A DNA stretch of 32,556 bases from Aphanocapsa feldmannii 277cV (lineage in GTDB: Bacteria > Cyanobacteriota > Cyanobacteriia > PCC-6307 > Cyanobiaceae), in the NCBI GenBank assembly GCA_004768415.1, contig SRMO01000084.1, positions 1 to 32,556 of the forward strand. Reading direction: 5' to 3'. Shown one piece after another: positions 1 to 10,918 of this stretch. Position 1 is the first letter of the stretch, and every line of letters begins with the position of its first letter. The position numbers and the translations under genes are program-made. The notes beneath the pieces are model-generated. The model did no database searches. It saw nothing but the letters and a program-made list of their open reading frames with translations, and was not told the origin of the DNA.

Positions 1-148
1 AGGTGCTGAGAATCGAGGCCTCGAGCACCTGGTCGCTGGAGCGCAGGTGCTGCAGGGAGTGCTCCAGGCCCTGCTCCGGGATGCTCAGCTTTTCGCGAAC
101 CTCTACCGGCGCTGTGCGATGGCTGAGACCGATGACGGCGATGTGCAT
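1..148 (-). CDS. hemA: glutamyl-tRNA reductase, N-terminal part (runs off window start)
   Basis: Reverse complement from ATG at 148 reads [49 protein letters not shown], the HemA N-terminal signature ([13 protein letters not shown]). Not in the ORF track because it is truncated. Confidence 0.93.
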   Translation of the reverse strand, partial: MHIAVIGLSHRTAPVEVREKLSIPEQGLEHSLQHLRSSDQVLEASILST

Positions 149-274
149 GAACGTGGCAAGTGATGTGGCCCCGTTTCGCCTGGGGACACCCCCTCTCGCC
201 CCGCCGCTCCCACTGCATCTCCCAGGCTGGGAAATGGCGGGAGCTGAGGCCCCAGGAGGAAACTATGTCAGCTT

Positions 275-1279
275 TCAGCGCAGGGCAATGCTCGTGGCGC
301 CGGGTTTCATGTGAATCGTAGTGGTGAAGCGGGCGGTGTTGTCCAGCGTGGAGATCACCAGGCTGCTGGTGCGGATGCAGTCCGACTCGAATTGCACACC
401 GTCGAACAGCAGGCCAGGGGTGATGCCGCTGCCGGCAAACACGACGTTCTCCCCGGAGGCCAGCTCCTCGGCCTCGTAGACCTTGTCGATATCGGTGATG
501 CCCATCTCGTTGAGGCGGGCGATGTTGCCCTCCCTGGTGTAGTCGGCCCACTCGGATGTCTGGGCGATGGCAGGGTCGTAGACCAGCTGACCCTGGAAGT
601 GGCCCCCCAGGGCGCGCATGGCGGCGGCGGAGATCACGCCCTCGGGAGCTGCGCCGATCCCCATCAGGCAGTGGCTGCCTGTGCCACTGAAACCGCAGGC
701 GATGGCAGCCTGCACGTCGCCATCACTGATGGGCTGTACGCGGGCACCGCTGGCGCGGATCTCCTTGATCAGATCCCGGTGACGGGCACGGTCCATCACC
801 ACGACCGTGAGCTCGCTCAGGGCCAGGCCCAGGCACTGGCTGAGGATGGTGAGGTTCTCGGTGGCGCTGTTGCGGATGTCCACCTTGCCCTTGGCGGCTG
901 CAGGCGCAGCCAGCTTGTTCATGTAGAAATCGGGGGCATTGAACAGACCACCGCGATCGCTGGCCGCCAGCACCGCCATGGAGCCACGCTGGGCATTGGC
1001 GCAGAGGTTGGTCCCCTCGCAGGGGTCCACGGCGAAGTCAACGCCAGGGCCGTTGCCGGAACCGACCTCCTCACCGATGTAGAGCATGGGTGCCTCGTCA
1101 CGTTCACCCTCGCCGATCACGATGCGGCCCTGCATCTCGATCTGGCCCATGCGGCGGCGCATGGCCTCCACGGCGGCGGCATCGGCCTCATCCTTCTTGC
1201 CGAGACCGGTCAGTTCAGCTGACGCAATGGCTGCCTGCTCCACCACCTCGAGGATTTCCTGAATCAGCGTCCGGTTCAC
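275..1279 (-). CDS. glpX: class II fructose-1,6-bisphosphatase / sedoheptulose-1,7-bisphosphatase
   Basis: 334 aa; [44 protein letters not shown]..., [25 protein letters not shown]: GlpX family. Confidence 0.95.
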   Translation of the reverse strand: MNRTLIQEILEVVEQAAIASAELTGLGKKDEADAAAVEAMRRRMGQIEMQGRIVIGEGERDEAPMLYIGEEVGSGNGPGVDFAVDPCEGTNLCANAQRGSMAVLAASDRGGLFNAPDFYMNKLAAPAAAKGKVDIRNSATENLTILSQCLGLALSELTVVVMDRARHRDLIKEIRASGARVQPISDGDVQAAIACGFSGTGSHCLMGIGAAPEGVISAAAMRALGGHFQGQLVYDPAIAQTSEWADYTREGNIARLNEMGITDIDKVYEAEELASGENVVFAGSGITPGLLFDGVQFESDCIRTSSLVISTLDNTARFTTTIHMKPGATSIALR

Positions 1280-1469
1280 GTCAGCGTCGCAAAGTGCCTG
1301 TTGCCGCAGGCCCGGAGGCCCGGAGCGGGCGCAACTGTATCAGCTGCGCCCGGCTGCAGATCGGTTGCGCGACACAGAGGATGACGGCGGCCTGGGGGCG
1401 GCGGAACCCGACGAGCAAAGGCAATGCCTGCTTCTGTTCGTAAAGTCGGCGTCGCTGCGTTCCTCCGCC

Positions 1470-2153
1470 ATGAGCGACAAATCCCTGGTCATTGCCCCAT
1501 CCATCCTTTCGGCCGACTTCGCTCGCCTCGGTGATGAGGTGCGGGCCATCGATGCAGCCGGTGCCGACTGGATTCACGTGGACGTCATGGACGGCCGCTT
1601 TGTTCCCAACATCACCATCGGCCCCCTGGTGGTGGAGGCACTGCGCCCAGTGACCCGGAAGCCCCTCGATGTGCATCTGATGATCGTCGAGCCCGAGAAG
1701 TACGTGGCTGATTTCGCCAAGGCAGGTGCCGACCACATCTATGTGCAGGTGGAAGCCTGCCCCCACCTCCATCGCAACCTCAGCCAGATCCGGGATCTCG
1801 GCAAGAAGGCCGGCGCCGTGCTGAACCCCGGCACCCCCCTTGACAGCCTCTCCTATTGCCTGGAGCTCTGTGATCTGGTGCTGATCATGAGCGTGAACCC
1901 GGGTTTCGGTGGCCAGAGCTTCATTCCCTCTGCGGTCGACAAGCTGCGCCAGCTGCGTCGCCTCTGCGACGACCGTGGCCTGGACCCCTGGATCGAGGTG
2001 GATGGTGGCATCAAGGCCAGCAACGCCTGGCAGGTGGTGGAGGCCGGTGCCAATGCCCTCGTGGCCGGATCTGCCGTCTTCAAGGCGCGTGACTACAACA
2101 CCGCCATCCGTGACCTTCGCAACAGCCGACGGCCTGAGCCCGTGGCTGCCTGA
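1470..2153 (+). CDS. rpe: ribulose-phosphate 3-epimerase
   Basis: Within ORF 1365-2153; likely start [64 protein letters not shown] motifs. Confidence 0.96.
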   Translation: MSDKSLVIAPSILSADFARLGDEVRAIDAAGADWIHVDVMDGRFVPNITIGPLVVEALRPVTRKPLDVHLMIVEPEKYVADFAKAGADHIYVQVEACPHLHRNLSQIRDLGKKAGAVLNPGTPLDSLSYCLELCDLVLIMSVNPGFGGQSFIPSAVDKLRQLRRLCDDRGLDPWIEVDGGIKASNAWQVVEAGANALVAGSAVFKARDYNTAIRDLRNSRRPEPVAA

Positions 2154-2324
2154 CGCCACCCCAGGCCACATCCACTGCCGGCAGGCAGCAGTCCCCGCTG
2201 TCTGTCCTCCTCCCACTGAGCCCCACAGCCGGCCCCTGTGGCTCGATCCTGTTGCTGACCGATGGGGTGGGCCAGGCTGCAGCGCCATTGACCGGCAGTG
2301 CTCCCTCTCACCGGCGTGGTGCCA

Positions 2325-2618
2325 TCAGAGGGAGCCGATGGCCTCGATGATGCAGTCCTCCCGATTGGCCTCGGTGAAGCGCTGCAGCCAGCCGTCGTCA
2401 ACTGGAAGCCGATCGTCCCGGAGCAGGCCCGAGGCCAGCAGTCGTTGTTCCAGACAGCTGCAGCAGGGGTCCACCAGGAAACCGGGTGCTCCTGCCTGAC
2501 GGGCTTCGCTGCGGCAGGTCCTGCCGTAGTCCTGGAGGCTGATGCGCTGGCCGGCCAGGCCGGCCTGGCTGGCCAGCACAAGCAGGCATGAGGCCCTGAT
2601 CAGGAGCTGAGGAACCAT
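2325..2618 (-). CDS. small exported Cys-rich conserved hypothetical protein
   Basis: Probable start at internal Met ([24 protein letters not shown]...), signal-peptide-like N-terminus, [31 protein letters not shown]; overlaps the 3' end of the upstream ccsA-like gene by about 19 nt on the same strand. Confidence 0.6.
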   Translation of the reverse strand: MVPQLLIRASCLLVLASQAGLAGQRISLQDYGRTCRSEARQAGAPGFLVDPCCSCLEQRLLASGLLRDDRLPVDDGWLQRFTEANREDCIIEAIGSL

Positions 2619-3511
2619 CCGTAGCTGTGCAGGCCAACACCAAGAAGATTGACACCGATGTAGCAAATGATGATCACCGCCAATCCGCCTGTAGCCAGCA
2701 ACGCCGAGTGGCGTCCCTGCCAGCCACGGTTGAGACGCGTGTGCAGATAGGCAGCGTAGAACAGCCAGCAGATCAGCGCCCAGGTCTCCTTGGGATCCCA
2801 GCTCCAGTAGCTGCCCCAGGCCTCATTGGCCCAGACGGCGCCGCTGACGATGCCGACGGTCAGCAGCATGAAGCCCACCGTGATCGTGCGGTAGCTGAGG
2901 TTGTCCAGGCGCTCTGCCTGACTGAAGGCCACGGCAGCAAGGGCAAGACCTCCCTTGCCAGCGGAGGCTGCCTGCCGGTAAGCGCCGCTGCCCACGGAGC
3001 TGCCACGCAGCTGAACCCGTTGGCCCCGATCCGCCAGCAACACGCCGAGAGCCAGCAGGGATCCCACCATCAGGGCGGCATAGCTGACCATGATCACGCT
3101 CACGTGCATCACCAGCCAACTGGAACGCAGGGCCGGCACCAGGGGGCTGCTTGTCTGCAGCTGATCCGGCAGGGCGAAGGAGGCGAAGCCCAGGCTGACC
3201 AGAGACAGCGGTGTGGTGAGGGCGGGAATCCAGGCTGAAGGTGCTGCCCGCTCCACCAGCAGCTGCGCCAGCGTCGCCCCCCAGCTGAGGAAGCAGAGCG
3301 ACTCATAGAGATTGCTGACGGGGAAGTGGCCACTCTCCAGCCAGCGCAGGATCAGCTGGCTGGCCAGCAGTGCGTTGGCTGTGGCGATCAAGCCGCGAAC
3401 CACCGCCCTGAGGGGGGGCCGGGGAGTGGTGAGCGTCCAGAAGGCCAGAGGCAGGGCCAGCAGCAGCAGGGCAAAAGCCGCGAGACCCAGCAGCAGAACA
3501 GGTTGACCCAT
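2600..3511 (-). CDS. ccsA: c-type cytochrome biogenesis protein, CcsA/ResC family
   Basis: Multi-TM protein with the heme-handling motif [29 protein letters not shown]. Confidence 0.92.
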   Translation of the reverse strand: MGQPVLLLGLAAFALLLLALPLAFWTLTTPRPPLRAVVRGLIATANALLASQLILRWLESGHFPVSNLYESLCFLSWGATLAQLLVERAAPSAWIPALTTPLSLVSLGFASFALPDQLQTSSPLVPALRSSWLVMHVSVIMVSYAALMVGSLLALGVLLADRGQRVQLRGSSVGSGAYRQAASAGKGGLALAAVAFSQAERLDNLSYRTITVGFMLLTVGIVSGAVWANEAWGSYWSWDPKETWALICWLFYAAYLHTRLNRGWQGRHSALLATGGLAVIIICYIGVNLLGVGLHSYGWFLSS

Positions 3512-3532
3512 GGGATGGATGCATTACAGCGA

Positions 3533-4705
3533 TCATCGCAACTGGACATTGCTGCTGTGCAGCAGCCAGCCCCCAGTGGCCAGCCCGATCACAACCGGCG
3601 CCCATGCGGCCAGGAGTGGAGGCAGGGTTCCATTCACGCCGAGGGCGCTGAATGAAAAGGAGACGAGGTAATAGGTGAAGATCAGCAGGACGCTCAGACC
3701 AAAGCCCTGGGACTTGCTGGTCAGCCGGTTCGGGCGTGAGCCCAGCACTGAGCCAATGGCAGCAAAAACAAGGCAGGCAGCGGGAATTGACAGCTTCTCG
3801 TGGATGCGCACACGCAACTTGCGAGCATTCCGTAATTCGCCATTTTCAAAGAAGTACTTCTCAGCAATCCTTGCCTCGTGAATACTCATGTTCTCAGCGT
3901 TCTTAGACAGGCGCATATTCTCTACGACATCTGCTCCGATTGGAAAGATCTGACTCTGAAAGCTTGCCTTGCTGATGAAGTCACCTGTGTTAGAAACTAT
4001 CAGTGTGGTTCCATTGCTAAATCTGAAACCATTGGACGAGGAATCAAATTTTGCTGTTTCAGACTGGATAATTGTTTTTCTGCCAGTGTCAGTAAAGTCG
4101 AGTAGGGTAACATTTTGTATGGTATTGTCTGGCAGCAGGGTTTTGCCATGAAAAAGATAAGACAATTCGTCACTATTAGGATCGAAGTAAGGATAGACAA
4201 TTTTGTTGTCTTTAATCAGCGAGCTGGTCACAACCTTGCCTAGCCCAGCACTGAGTTCAAACTTGGCTTGCCTGGTTGCTGCTGGAGCAATGGAGTCGTT
4301 GATCAGTAAACTTCCCAGCATCATCAACAGCCCGATAGCAATCGCAGGCAGGAGTGTACGTTTTCGGCTCACACCAAGACTTCGCAGTGCGACCAGCTCA
4401 TTGCTGCTGGAAAGCTTGCTGTAGCACATCAGGGTGGCCAGTAGCGTGGCCATTGGCAAGGAGAGCACCAGAAAGCCAGGAAGATTGAGTATAAATACCC
4501 TGATCGCAACTTCAAAATGAAGTCCTTTCTCTACAATTTTGCGAATTAGATCAATCAAAACACCGGCCGAGAGAGACACTACTGTGAAAATAGAAATCCC
4601 GAAAATCAATGGTGGAATCATCTCTCCCAATAACCAGCTATCAAGTATGCTGAGTGGCAACTTGAAGCTGCGTCTACTAGACTTAGGAAAGCGTTGGTAA
4701 TTCAT
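3533..4705 (-). CDS. LptF/LptG (YjgP/YjgQ) family permease
   Basis: 390 aa; LDSWLLGEMIPPLIFGISIFTVVSLSAGVLIDLIRKIVEKG, LPMATLLATLMCYSKLSSSNELVALRSLGVSRKRTLLPAI; adjacent to an LptB-type ATPase. Confidence 0.88.
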   Translation of the reverse strand: MNYQRFPKSSRRSFKLPLSILDSWLLGEMIPPLIFGISIFTVVSLSAGVLIDLIRKIVEKGLHFEVAIRVFILNLPGFLVLSLPMATLLATLMCYSKLSSSNELVALRSLGVSRKRTLLPAIAIGLLMMLGSLLINDSIAPAATRQAKFELSAGLGKVVTSSLIKDNKIVYPYFDPNSDELSYLFHGKTLLPDNTIQNVTLLDFTDTGRKTIIQSETAKFDSSSNGFRFSNGTTLIVSNTGDFISKASFQSQIFPIGADVVENMRLSKNAENMSIHEARIAEKYFFENGELRNARKLRVRIHEKLSIPAACLVFAAIGSVLGSRPNRLTSKSQGFGLSVLLIFTYYLVSFSFSALGVNGTLPPLLAAWAPVVIGLATGGWLLHSSNVQLR

Positions 4706-5433
4706 CAGAAACTGAATTTTTCACCAAGGTAATACTGTCTCACCAAGGGATCAGCTGTAATCCTGTCAGATGTTCCTGTGGCTAACAAAGTACCATCAGT
4801 CAGTATGTAGGCATGATCTGTAATTGTGAGTGTTTCACGAACATTATGATCGGTGATCAGAATACCGATATTTCGAGGCTTTAAAGCAAGAATCAACTGC
4901 TGCAGGTCATGTACAGAAAGAGGATCAACACCAGCAAATGGTTCATCCAGAAGCAGGTAGTCAGGCCCCTTGACAGATGTGGCCAGGGCTCTCGCCACTT
5001 CAGCACGACGTCTCTCGCCACCAGATAATTGAGCACCTCTGCGATCTATGAATGACTCCAGATTAAACTCTTTAATTAGACTGGACAGCAATTTCTTCTG
5101 CCTCTCTCCAAGGATTCTATGATAGTTCATCACAAGCAGAAGATTTTGCCGCACGGTGAGATTCCTGAAGATACTCGCTTCCTGTGGTAGGTAGCCTATC
5201 CCCAGACGGGCACGCCGAACTGTGGAGGCGTTGACGATATCAAGGCCATTCAGCAACACGACGCCTTTGCTGGGCCTGAGTTGTCCTGTGATGAGATTGA
5301 AGGTGGTGGTTTTACCTGCGCCATTGGGACCCAGCAGGCCAACAATTTCGCCTCGATCGATCGATATGCTCAAGTCCCTGACCACCTCGCGACCGCCAAG
5401 TCTCGCGCTTGCGTGAGCCAGTCGGAGCGTCAT
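4705..5433 (-). CDS. lptB: LPS export ABC transporter ATP-binding protein LptB
   Basis: Walker A GPNGAGKTTTFNLITG, signature LSGGERRRAEVARALA, Walker B YLLLDEPFAGVDP, LptB-like EREKKLL/HNVRETL context. Confidence 0.92.
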   Translation of the reverse strand: MTLRLAHASARLGGREVVRDLSISIDRGEIVGLLGPNGAGKTTTFNLITGQLRPSKGVVLLNGLDIVNASTVRRARLGIGYLPQEASIFRNLTVRQNLLLVMNYHRILGERQKKLLSSLIKEFNLESFIDRRGAQLSGGERRRAEVARALATSVKGPDYLLLDEPFAGVDPLSVHDLQQLILALKPRNIGILITDHNVRETLTITDHAYILTDGTLLATGTSDRITADPLVRQYYLGEKFSF

Positions 5434-6173
5434 GGCTGACCACCCCCGCTCACCCCTCCCCCCAGTTGAATGGTCGTTCTGACCTGTTCTCCTCTGGACG
5501 GATCGGCAAGCAGTTTGCCGCTGTTCATGTCAATCACGATGCGATCAGCTTCGATGGCGTTGCCGCCGTCCTCGCTGATCATCACAGAGCCTCGAAATAC
5601 AATGCGCTGCTCACGGGTGAAGTACCGCACCTGATCAGCCCGGGCCTTGATGCCACGGGCAGGATAGTCCAGCTGGACGTGGCCGACAGCGGTGAGGATG
5701 CCGAGGTCGTTGTCTGCCTCCTGCAGATCGGAGCGGATCGAGATGGGGTTGGAGGGACCCTGACCGGCAAGGGCGGAGAAGGGTGACAGCCCAGCCGGCT
5801 CCGGGGAAGCACTGTCTGGTTGGCTGCTGACAATGGCGACGGTTCCGGCCGGCACGATGTCCGCCTGCGCTGTCTCGGCTGGAGATGGAACGGCCGTTGC
5901 AGCAGCTGCCGGTGGGGCTGAAGGAGACTCGACCACAAGGCGTCTGGTGATCTGCCGGTCCGGTTCCGCCGCGATCGACTGGCTGCTCCGCTGACAGACC
6001 GACAGGGCCAGGCCAGGGATGCCGACCACCAGCATCAGCCCAGTGCAGCTGGACAGGCCGCGACAACAGCGGAGGACCCGACGGAGCCCCAGCCGCCGGG
6101 AGATGCCGAGGGTCGTGTTGATCACTCCAGTTGCTCTGAACCTGGAACGCCGCCATCTAAGCGCCGGAAGCAT
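5430..6173 (-). CDS. LptA/OstA-like periplasmic protein
   Basis: C-terminal half ...ISIRSDLQEADNDLGILTAVGHVQLDYPARGIKARADQVRYFTREQRIVFRGSVMISEDGGNAIEADRIVIDMNSGK resembles the OstA repeat domain; 4-nt overlap with lptB. Start at internal Met 6173 avoids overlap with the DUF309 gene. Confidence 0.8.
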   Translation of the reverse strand: MLPALRWRRSRFRATGVINTTLGISRRLGLRRVLRCCRGLSSCTGLMLVVGIPGLALSVCQRSSQSIAAEPDRQITRRLVVESPSAPPAAAATAVPSPAETAQADIVPAGTVAIVSSQPDSASPEPAGLSPFSALAGQGPSNPISIRSDLQEADNDLGILTAVGHVQLDYPARGIKARADQVRYFTREQRIVFRGSVMISEDGGNAIEADRIVIDMNSGKLLADPSRGEQVRTTIQLGGGVSGGGQP

Positions 6174-6175
6174 GC

Positions 6176-6550
6176 TCAGCAGCCTTTGCAGGGACGGAGC
6201 ACCGGTAGAGCCATGGCGCAGCCGTCGCCACCCTGCTGACACTCCAGCAACCAGCCCTCCACACTGTGCTTCAGTGCCGTCATGTCCACCCCTCCGTAGC
6301 TGTCTTCCCGGTAATGGGACAGGCGGCCGAGGGCCTCACCCAGCAGGATCGTCGCTCCCCGTCGGTTGCCCCGCTGTTGATGCAGCATCGCCACGGCCAG
6401 CTGGAGCAGACCCTGCAGAAAGGTGGCTTCCGGCTCGATGGCCTCGTGCCAGAGGGCTTCCAGCAGATCGTGACAGCGGTACCACTCGCCGCGGTTGAAG
6501 GCGGCGATGGCGTTGCCGTAGCGGCTGTCCCGAAACGCCCCCTCCATCAC
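6176..6550 (-). CDS. DUF309 family protein
   Basis: AAFNRGEWYRCHDLLEALWHEAIEPEATFLQGLLQLAVAMLHQQRGNRRGATILLGEAL matches the DUF309 pattern (F-x-G-x-Y-x-x-H-[DE]-x-x-E-x-x-W ... GL-x-Q-x-A). Confidence 0.8.
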   Translation of the reverse strand: MMEGAFRDSRYGNAIAAFNRGEWYRCHDLLEALWHEAIEPEATFLQGLLQLAVAMLHQQRGNRRGATILLGEALGRLSHYREDSYGGVDMTALKHSVEGWLLECQQGGDGCAMALPVLRPCKGC

Positions 6551-6560
6551 TGCAGCGACC

Positions 6561-8354
6561 TCAGCGCCTGGCGGTCTTCCTGACAGGAAGCTTGCGCAGA
6601 CGGATGGACTGCGGGGTGACCTCGAGCATCTCGCGGGGACCGATGTATTCGAGTGCCCGCTCCAGGGTCATCTGGAGGGGCGGCTGGAGCGTATCCAGCT
6701 CCTCGGCACCGGCCGAGCGCATGTTGGTGAGCTGCTTGGTCTTGCAGACGTTGATGTCCAGGTCAGTGGGACGGTTGTGCTCGCCGACGATCATGCCCTT
6801 GTAGACCCTGGTGCCGGGGCTGATGAAGTAATGGCCACGGTCTTCGGCATTTTTGAGGGCATAGAAGGTGGCCACGCCCTCCTCGAAGGCGATCAAAACA
6901 CCGTTGCGACGGTTGTCGAAGTCACCCTGCATCCTGCGGTACTCCAGGAAGGAGTGGCTCATCAATCCCTCACCGCGTGTGAAACGGATGAAATCACCAC
7001 GGAAACCGATCAGGCCGCGGGACGGAATGGTGAACTCCAGCAGGCTGCGGCCATCGGCCGTGATCTCCATGTTCTGCATCTCGGCCCTGCGACTGCCAAG
7101 GCGCTCGATGCAGCCACCCACGCAGGGCTCCGGCACGTCCAGCACCAGTGTCTCGTAGGGCTCGCAGATGTCGCCGTCGATGGTGCGGAAGATCACCTGA
7201 GGCTGGGACACCTGAAACTCATAGCCCTCGCGCCGCATCGTTTCGATCAGAATGCCAAGGTGCAGTTCACCGCGCCCGCTCACGGCGAAACGGTCAGGCG
7301 AATCCGTGTCGGCCACCCGTAGGGCCACGTTGGTCAGCAGCTCCTTGTGGAGGCGGTCGCGGAGCTGACGGCTGGTGACGAACTTGCCTTCCCTGCCAGC
7401 GAAGGGGGAGTCGTTGACCACGAAGGTCATGCGCAGGGTGGGTTCATCCACATCGATCAGTGGCAGAGCGCTGGGCTCGCTGGCACAGGCCACCGTTTCT
7501 CCGATCTCCACAGCGTTGAATCCGGCAATAGCCACCAGATCACCGGCGCTGGCGCTGGCGACCTCCACCCGCTGGAGCCCCTCGAAGCCGAGCAGCTTGC
7601 TGATGCGTCCCTTGCTGACCGTCCCGTCGCGCCTGATCAGGGCAGCCCGCTGGCCTGTGGTGATGGTGCCGTTGTGCACCTTGCCGATCACGATGGTGCC
7701 GAGGAAGTCGGAATGGTCGAGTGTGGTGACCTGAAGTTGCAGGGGTTTGCCGGGATCACCCACTGGTGGCGGTGTGTGGCGCAGGATCGCGTCGAAGAGC
7801 GGACGCATGTCACCGCTCTCGCTGTCCATATCAGGCCTGGCGAAGCCGCTGAGACCGGAACCGAACAGGTAGGGAAAGTCGCACTGGTCGTCGTCAGCGC
7901 CCAGTTCGAGGAAAAGATCCAGCACCTTGTCCACAGCCACTTCAGGGGCGGCCTGGGGGCGGTCGATCTTGTTGACGAAGACGATCGGTCGCAATCCCTT
8001 CTCCAGGGCCTTTTTGAGCACGAAACGGGTCTGGGGCATGGGCCCCTCGTTGGCATCCACGATCAGCAGGCAGCCGTCCACCATGCCCAGCACGCGTTCC
8101 ACCTCACCGCCGAAATCAGCGTGGCCGGGCGTGTCGACGATGTTGATGCGAACACCGTCGTAATCCACGGCGGTGTTCTTGGAAAGAATCGTGATTCCCC
8201 GTTCCCGCTCCAGCTCGTTGGAATCCATCACACAGCTGGGAACCGCCTGGCCTTCCCGGAAGATCCCCGACTGGGCGAGCAGGGCATCGACCAGAGTGGT
8301 CTTGCCGTGATCGACGTGGGCAATGATCGCGATGTTACGGATCGCTTTGCTCAT
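6561..8354 (-). CDS. typA: translational GTPase TypA/BipA
   Basis: [71 protein letters not shown]; start placed at Met44 of the ORF. Confidence 0.96.
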   Translation of the reverse strand: MSKAIRNIAIIAHVDHGKTTLVDALLAQSGIFREGQAVPSCVMDSNELERERGITILSKNTAVDYDGVRINIVDTPGHADFGGEVERVLGMVDGCLLIVDANEGPMPQTRFVLKKALEKGLRPIVFVNKIDRPQAAPEVAVDKVLDLFLELGADDDQCDFPYLFGSGLSGFARPDMDSESGDMRPLFDAILRHTPPPVGDPGKPLQLQVTTLDHSDFLGTIVIGKVHNGTITTGQRAALIRRDGTVSKGRISKLLGFEGLQRVEVASASAGDLVAIAGFNAVEIGETVACASEPSALPLIDVDEPTLRMTFVVNDSPFAGREGKFVTSRQLRDRLHKELLTNVALRVADTDSPDRFAVSGRGELHLGILIETMRREGYEFQVSQPQVIFRTIDGDICEPYETLVLDVPEPCVGGCIERLGSRRAEMQNMEITADGRSLLEFTIPSRGLIGFRGDFIRFTRGEGLMSHSFLEYRRMQGDFDNRRNGVLIAFEEGVATFYALKNAEDRGHYFISPGTRVYKGMIVGEHNRPTDLDINVCKTKQLTNMRSAGAEELDTLQPPLQMTLERALEYIGPREMLEVTPQSIRLRKLPVRKTARR

Positions 8355-8549
8355 GACATGGAGGATCGGAAGCCTGGAGGTTCTGCAGGAACACCTGGCC
8401 GCCGCAGCGAGGCGAGACAGCTGCCGAGAGTACCGGTTGGAAGATCGTAATCTATCGCAACGCTTCGGTGGGTTCCGAGCCATCGGCCTTGCCGGGATCT
8501 GGGTGCTGTCAGGGCTCGGCGGCAGTCTCGACAGGCAGTGTCGAGGCGC

Positions 8550-9290
8550 TCAATGCTCTCGCAAGGTCTCCCGGGCTGTTGCAAAGGCGGTGAGCGCCGC
8601 TGAGGTTCCTTCGAAGCGCCAGTGCCAGGGCTCATAGGTCACGCCTTGCTTGTTGCCCCGGGGAAAGGAAAGATAAAAGTGAAACCTCGCGGCGTTGCGG
8701 GCCAGCCAGCCGAAGGCCGGCGACTGCTCGAAGCTTTCGGAGAGGTCGAGGGACGGGCGGTCGGTGTCACCGATGTCCACGGCGTAGCCGGAGTGGTGCT
8801 CCGAATAGCCGGGAGGGGCGCTCACCCGGGATCGCTCGTCGGGATCCTGGTTGCGCTCTGCCATCAGATCGAAGAACAGCGCTTCCTGCAACGACAGGTC
8901 GCGGAAGCCGCTGAGGGGATAGATGCCCACGCCATCGCGACGGGCGGCAATCCGCATACGACCGAAGGCTTCTGCGGCGTCACGGTGCAGCAACAGGCCG
9001 GGCCGCAATTCAACCAGCTCCTCCGGAGTGGCCAGGGGATAGGGGAAGTGGCCGAGCAGGCGCCTGTCGTCGTCCACCTTGGCGTAGAGGGACTCCAGTG
9101 CCGTCGGCGGCCGCTCCACCTCCACCGTCACCTGCCGCACCAGATGTCCGCTGCGCCAGAGCCCCAGCGAAACGAGCAGTGCCAGCAGAGCGCCGCAAGC
9201 GGGCCAGAGCAGACGGCGCCAGAGGGGCTGGGGTGGTCGTAGAACGTTGTAGGCGCGTTGTGCTACAGGCAGGTCGTCGACGTCGCGCTT
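8550..9290 (-). CDS. VanY-like D-alanyl-D-alanine carboxypeptidase, membrane anchored
   Basis: SGFRDLSLQEALF, APPGYSEHHSGYAVDIGD, EPWHWRF: VanY/peptidase M15B motifs; one TM helix near the N-terminus. Exact start uncertain; the ORF extends open to 9629 but that part overlaps chlP. Confidence 0.85.
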   Translation of the reverse strand, partial: KRDVDDLPVAQRAYNVLRPPQPLWRRLLWPACGALLALLVSLGLWRSGHLVRQVTVEVERPPTALESLYAKVDDDRRLLGHFPYPLATPEELVELRPGLLLHRDAAEAFGRMRIAARRDGVGIYPLSGFRDLSLQEALFFDLMAERNQDPDERSRVSAPPGYSEHHSGYAVDIGDTDRPSLDLSESFEQSPAFGWLARNAARFHFYLSFPRGNKQGVTYEPWHWRFEGTSAALTAFATARETLREH

Positions 9291-9411
9291 CAAAGGCCTG
9301 CGGGGAACTGCCTGGATTATCCAGCAGACACCTGTGTGAAAAGACTGCCGAGCTGCGGACCGTGGGGGATGCGGTGTAGGTTTTTTTGAGATCTTGGCGC
9401 CCGGAGGGGAC

Positions 9412-10899
9412 ATGCTGCGCGTTGCTGTGATCGGGGGCGGCCCAAGCGGTGCCTGTGCTGCCGAGATCCTGGCCAGGGCAGGCATCCGGACCTGGATTTT
9501 CGAGCGCAAGCTCGACAATGCCAAACCCTGTGGCGGTGCCATCCCCCTGTGCATGGTGGAAGAATTCGACTTGCCGGATGCGATCATCGACCGCAAGGTC
9601 CGCAATATGAAGATGATATCCCCCTCCAACGTGGAGGTGGATATCCGCCTTGATCCCCTCGGTTACAGCAAAGATGAATACATCGGTATGTGCCGCCGAG
9701 AGGTGTTTGATGCCTTCCTGCGCAACCGCGCTGCAGAACTCGGCGCCACGCTGATCAACGGTCTGGTGCAGCACATCGAGACAGGCAGTGACCGCCAGGG
9801 ACCTTATACCATCCGCTATGCCGATTACACCGGAGGGGGCCCCACCGGTGAGATCAAAACTCTGAACGTGGATTTGATCATTGGTGCCGATGGCGCCAAC
9901 TCCCGCGTTGCCAAAGCAATGGATGCGGGGACTTACAACGTGGCCATCGCCTTCCAGGAACGCATCAAGCTGCCGGCGCAGGAGATGAAGTACTACGAGG
10001 ACCTGGCTGAGATGTACGTCGGCACCGATGTCTCACCTGATTTCTACGCCTGGGTGTTTCCCAAATACGACCATGTGGCCGTGGGCACCGGCACCATGCA
10101 GCAGAACCAGAGCCTGATCAAGTCGCTGCAGCGCGGCATCCGCACGCGGGCCAGCAAGCGTCTGTTCAAAGGTGACGTGATCAAGGTGGAAGCCCACCCC
10201 ATTCCCGAGCATCCACGGCCTCGTCGTGTTGTCGGCCGCATGGTGCTGGTGGGTGATGCCGCCGGTTATGTCACCAAGAGTTCCGGCGAAGGCATCTATT
10301 TTGCGGCCAAGAGTGGGCGCATGTGTGCCGAAGCCATTGTTGAAGTTTCCGGTCAGGGTAGGCGTATCCCAACTCAACAGGAGCTCAGGAGAACCTATCT
10401 ACGTCGCTGGGACCGCAAGTATGGCACCACCTACAAGGTGCTGGAGCTTCTTCAGAACATCTTCTATTCGAGTGATGCTGCCCGGGAAGCCTTCGTCGAG
10501 ATGTGCGATGACAAGGATGTGCAGAAGCTGACCTTCGACAGCTACCTCTACAAGCGGGTGGTGATGATGAATCCCTGGCAGCAGATCAAGCTGACGTTCC
10601 GGACGGTCGCCAGCCTGCTGCGTGGTCAGGCTCTGGCGCCAGCCCGCTACACCCCTGTTCCCTCCGCAGTCGGCCGCTCGGAGCAGGACTTTGCCGCCGA
10701 GGCGGAGGAAGCCGCCCCTGTGGCGGCAGCGGTTCCCCATCCCGCCAGGACGGGCACAAGCGGGAGGGCACAATCAGAAGACGGCAGCGGGGGCGCCATC
10801 AGCGAGACCAACGGGAATACCAGGATGCCCAATGCTGCTGGCAAGGCCAGCGGGCGGAAGGATGTCAAGGACGCGAAGGAGCCGGTGAGCGCCAGCTGA
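9412..10899 (+). CDS. chlP: geranylgeranyl diphosphate/chlorophyllide reductase
   Basis: MLRVAVIGGGPSGACAAEILARAGIRTWIFERKLDNAKPCGGAIPLCMVEEFDLP; full-length ChlP with C-terminal ...LAPARYTPVPSAVGRSEQDF then a low-complexity tail. Confidence 0.95.
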   Translation: MLRVAVIGGGPSGACAAEILARAGIRTWIFERKLDNAKPCGGAIPLCMVEEFDLPDAIIDRKVRNMKMISPSNVEVDIRLDPLGYSKDEYIGMCRREVFDAFLRNRAAELGATLINGLVQHIETGSDRQGPYTIRYADYTGGGPTGEIKTLNVDLIIGADGANSRVAKAMDAGTYNVAIAFQERIKLPAQEMKYYEDLAEMYVGTDVSPDFYAWVFPKYDHVAVGTGTMQQNQSLIKSLQRGIRTRASKRLFKGDVIKVEAHPIPEHPRPRRVVGRMVLVGDAAGYVTKSSGEGIYFAAKSGRMCAEAIVEVSGQGRRIPTQQELRRTYLRRWDRKYGTTYKVLELLQNIFYSSDAAREAFVEMCDDKDVQKLTFDSYLYKRVVMMNPWQQIKLTFRTVASLLRGQALAPARYTPVPSAVGRSEQDFAAEAEEAAPVAAAVPHPARTGTSGRAQSEDGSGGAISETNGNTRMPNAAGKASGRKDVKDAKEPVSAS

Positions 10900-10918
10900 G
10901 GGCCCCAGCTGGCTTCCA

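Noticed and set aside
311-1222. Long + strand ORF opposite glpX
   Set aside because: Antisense to a well-supported gene; His/Gly/Ala-rich composition typical of GC-rich shadow ORFs.
7347-8450. 367-aa + strand ORF opposite typA
   Set aside because: Shadow ORF of typA; no recognisable domain.
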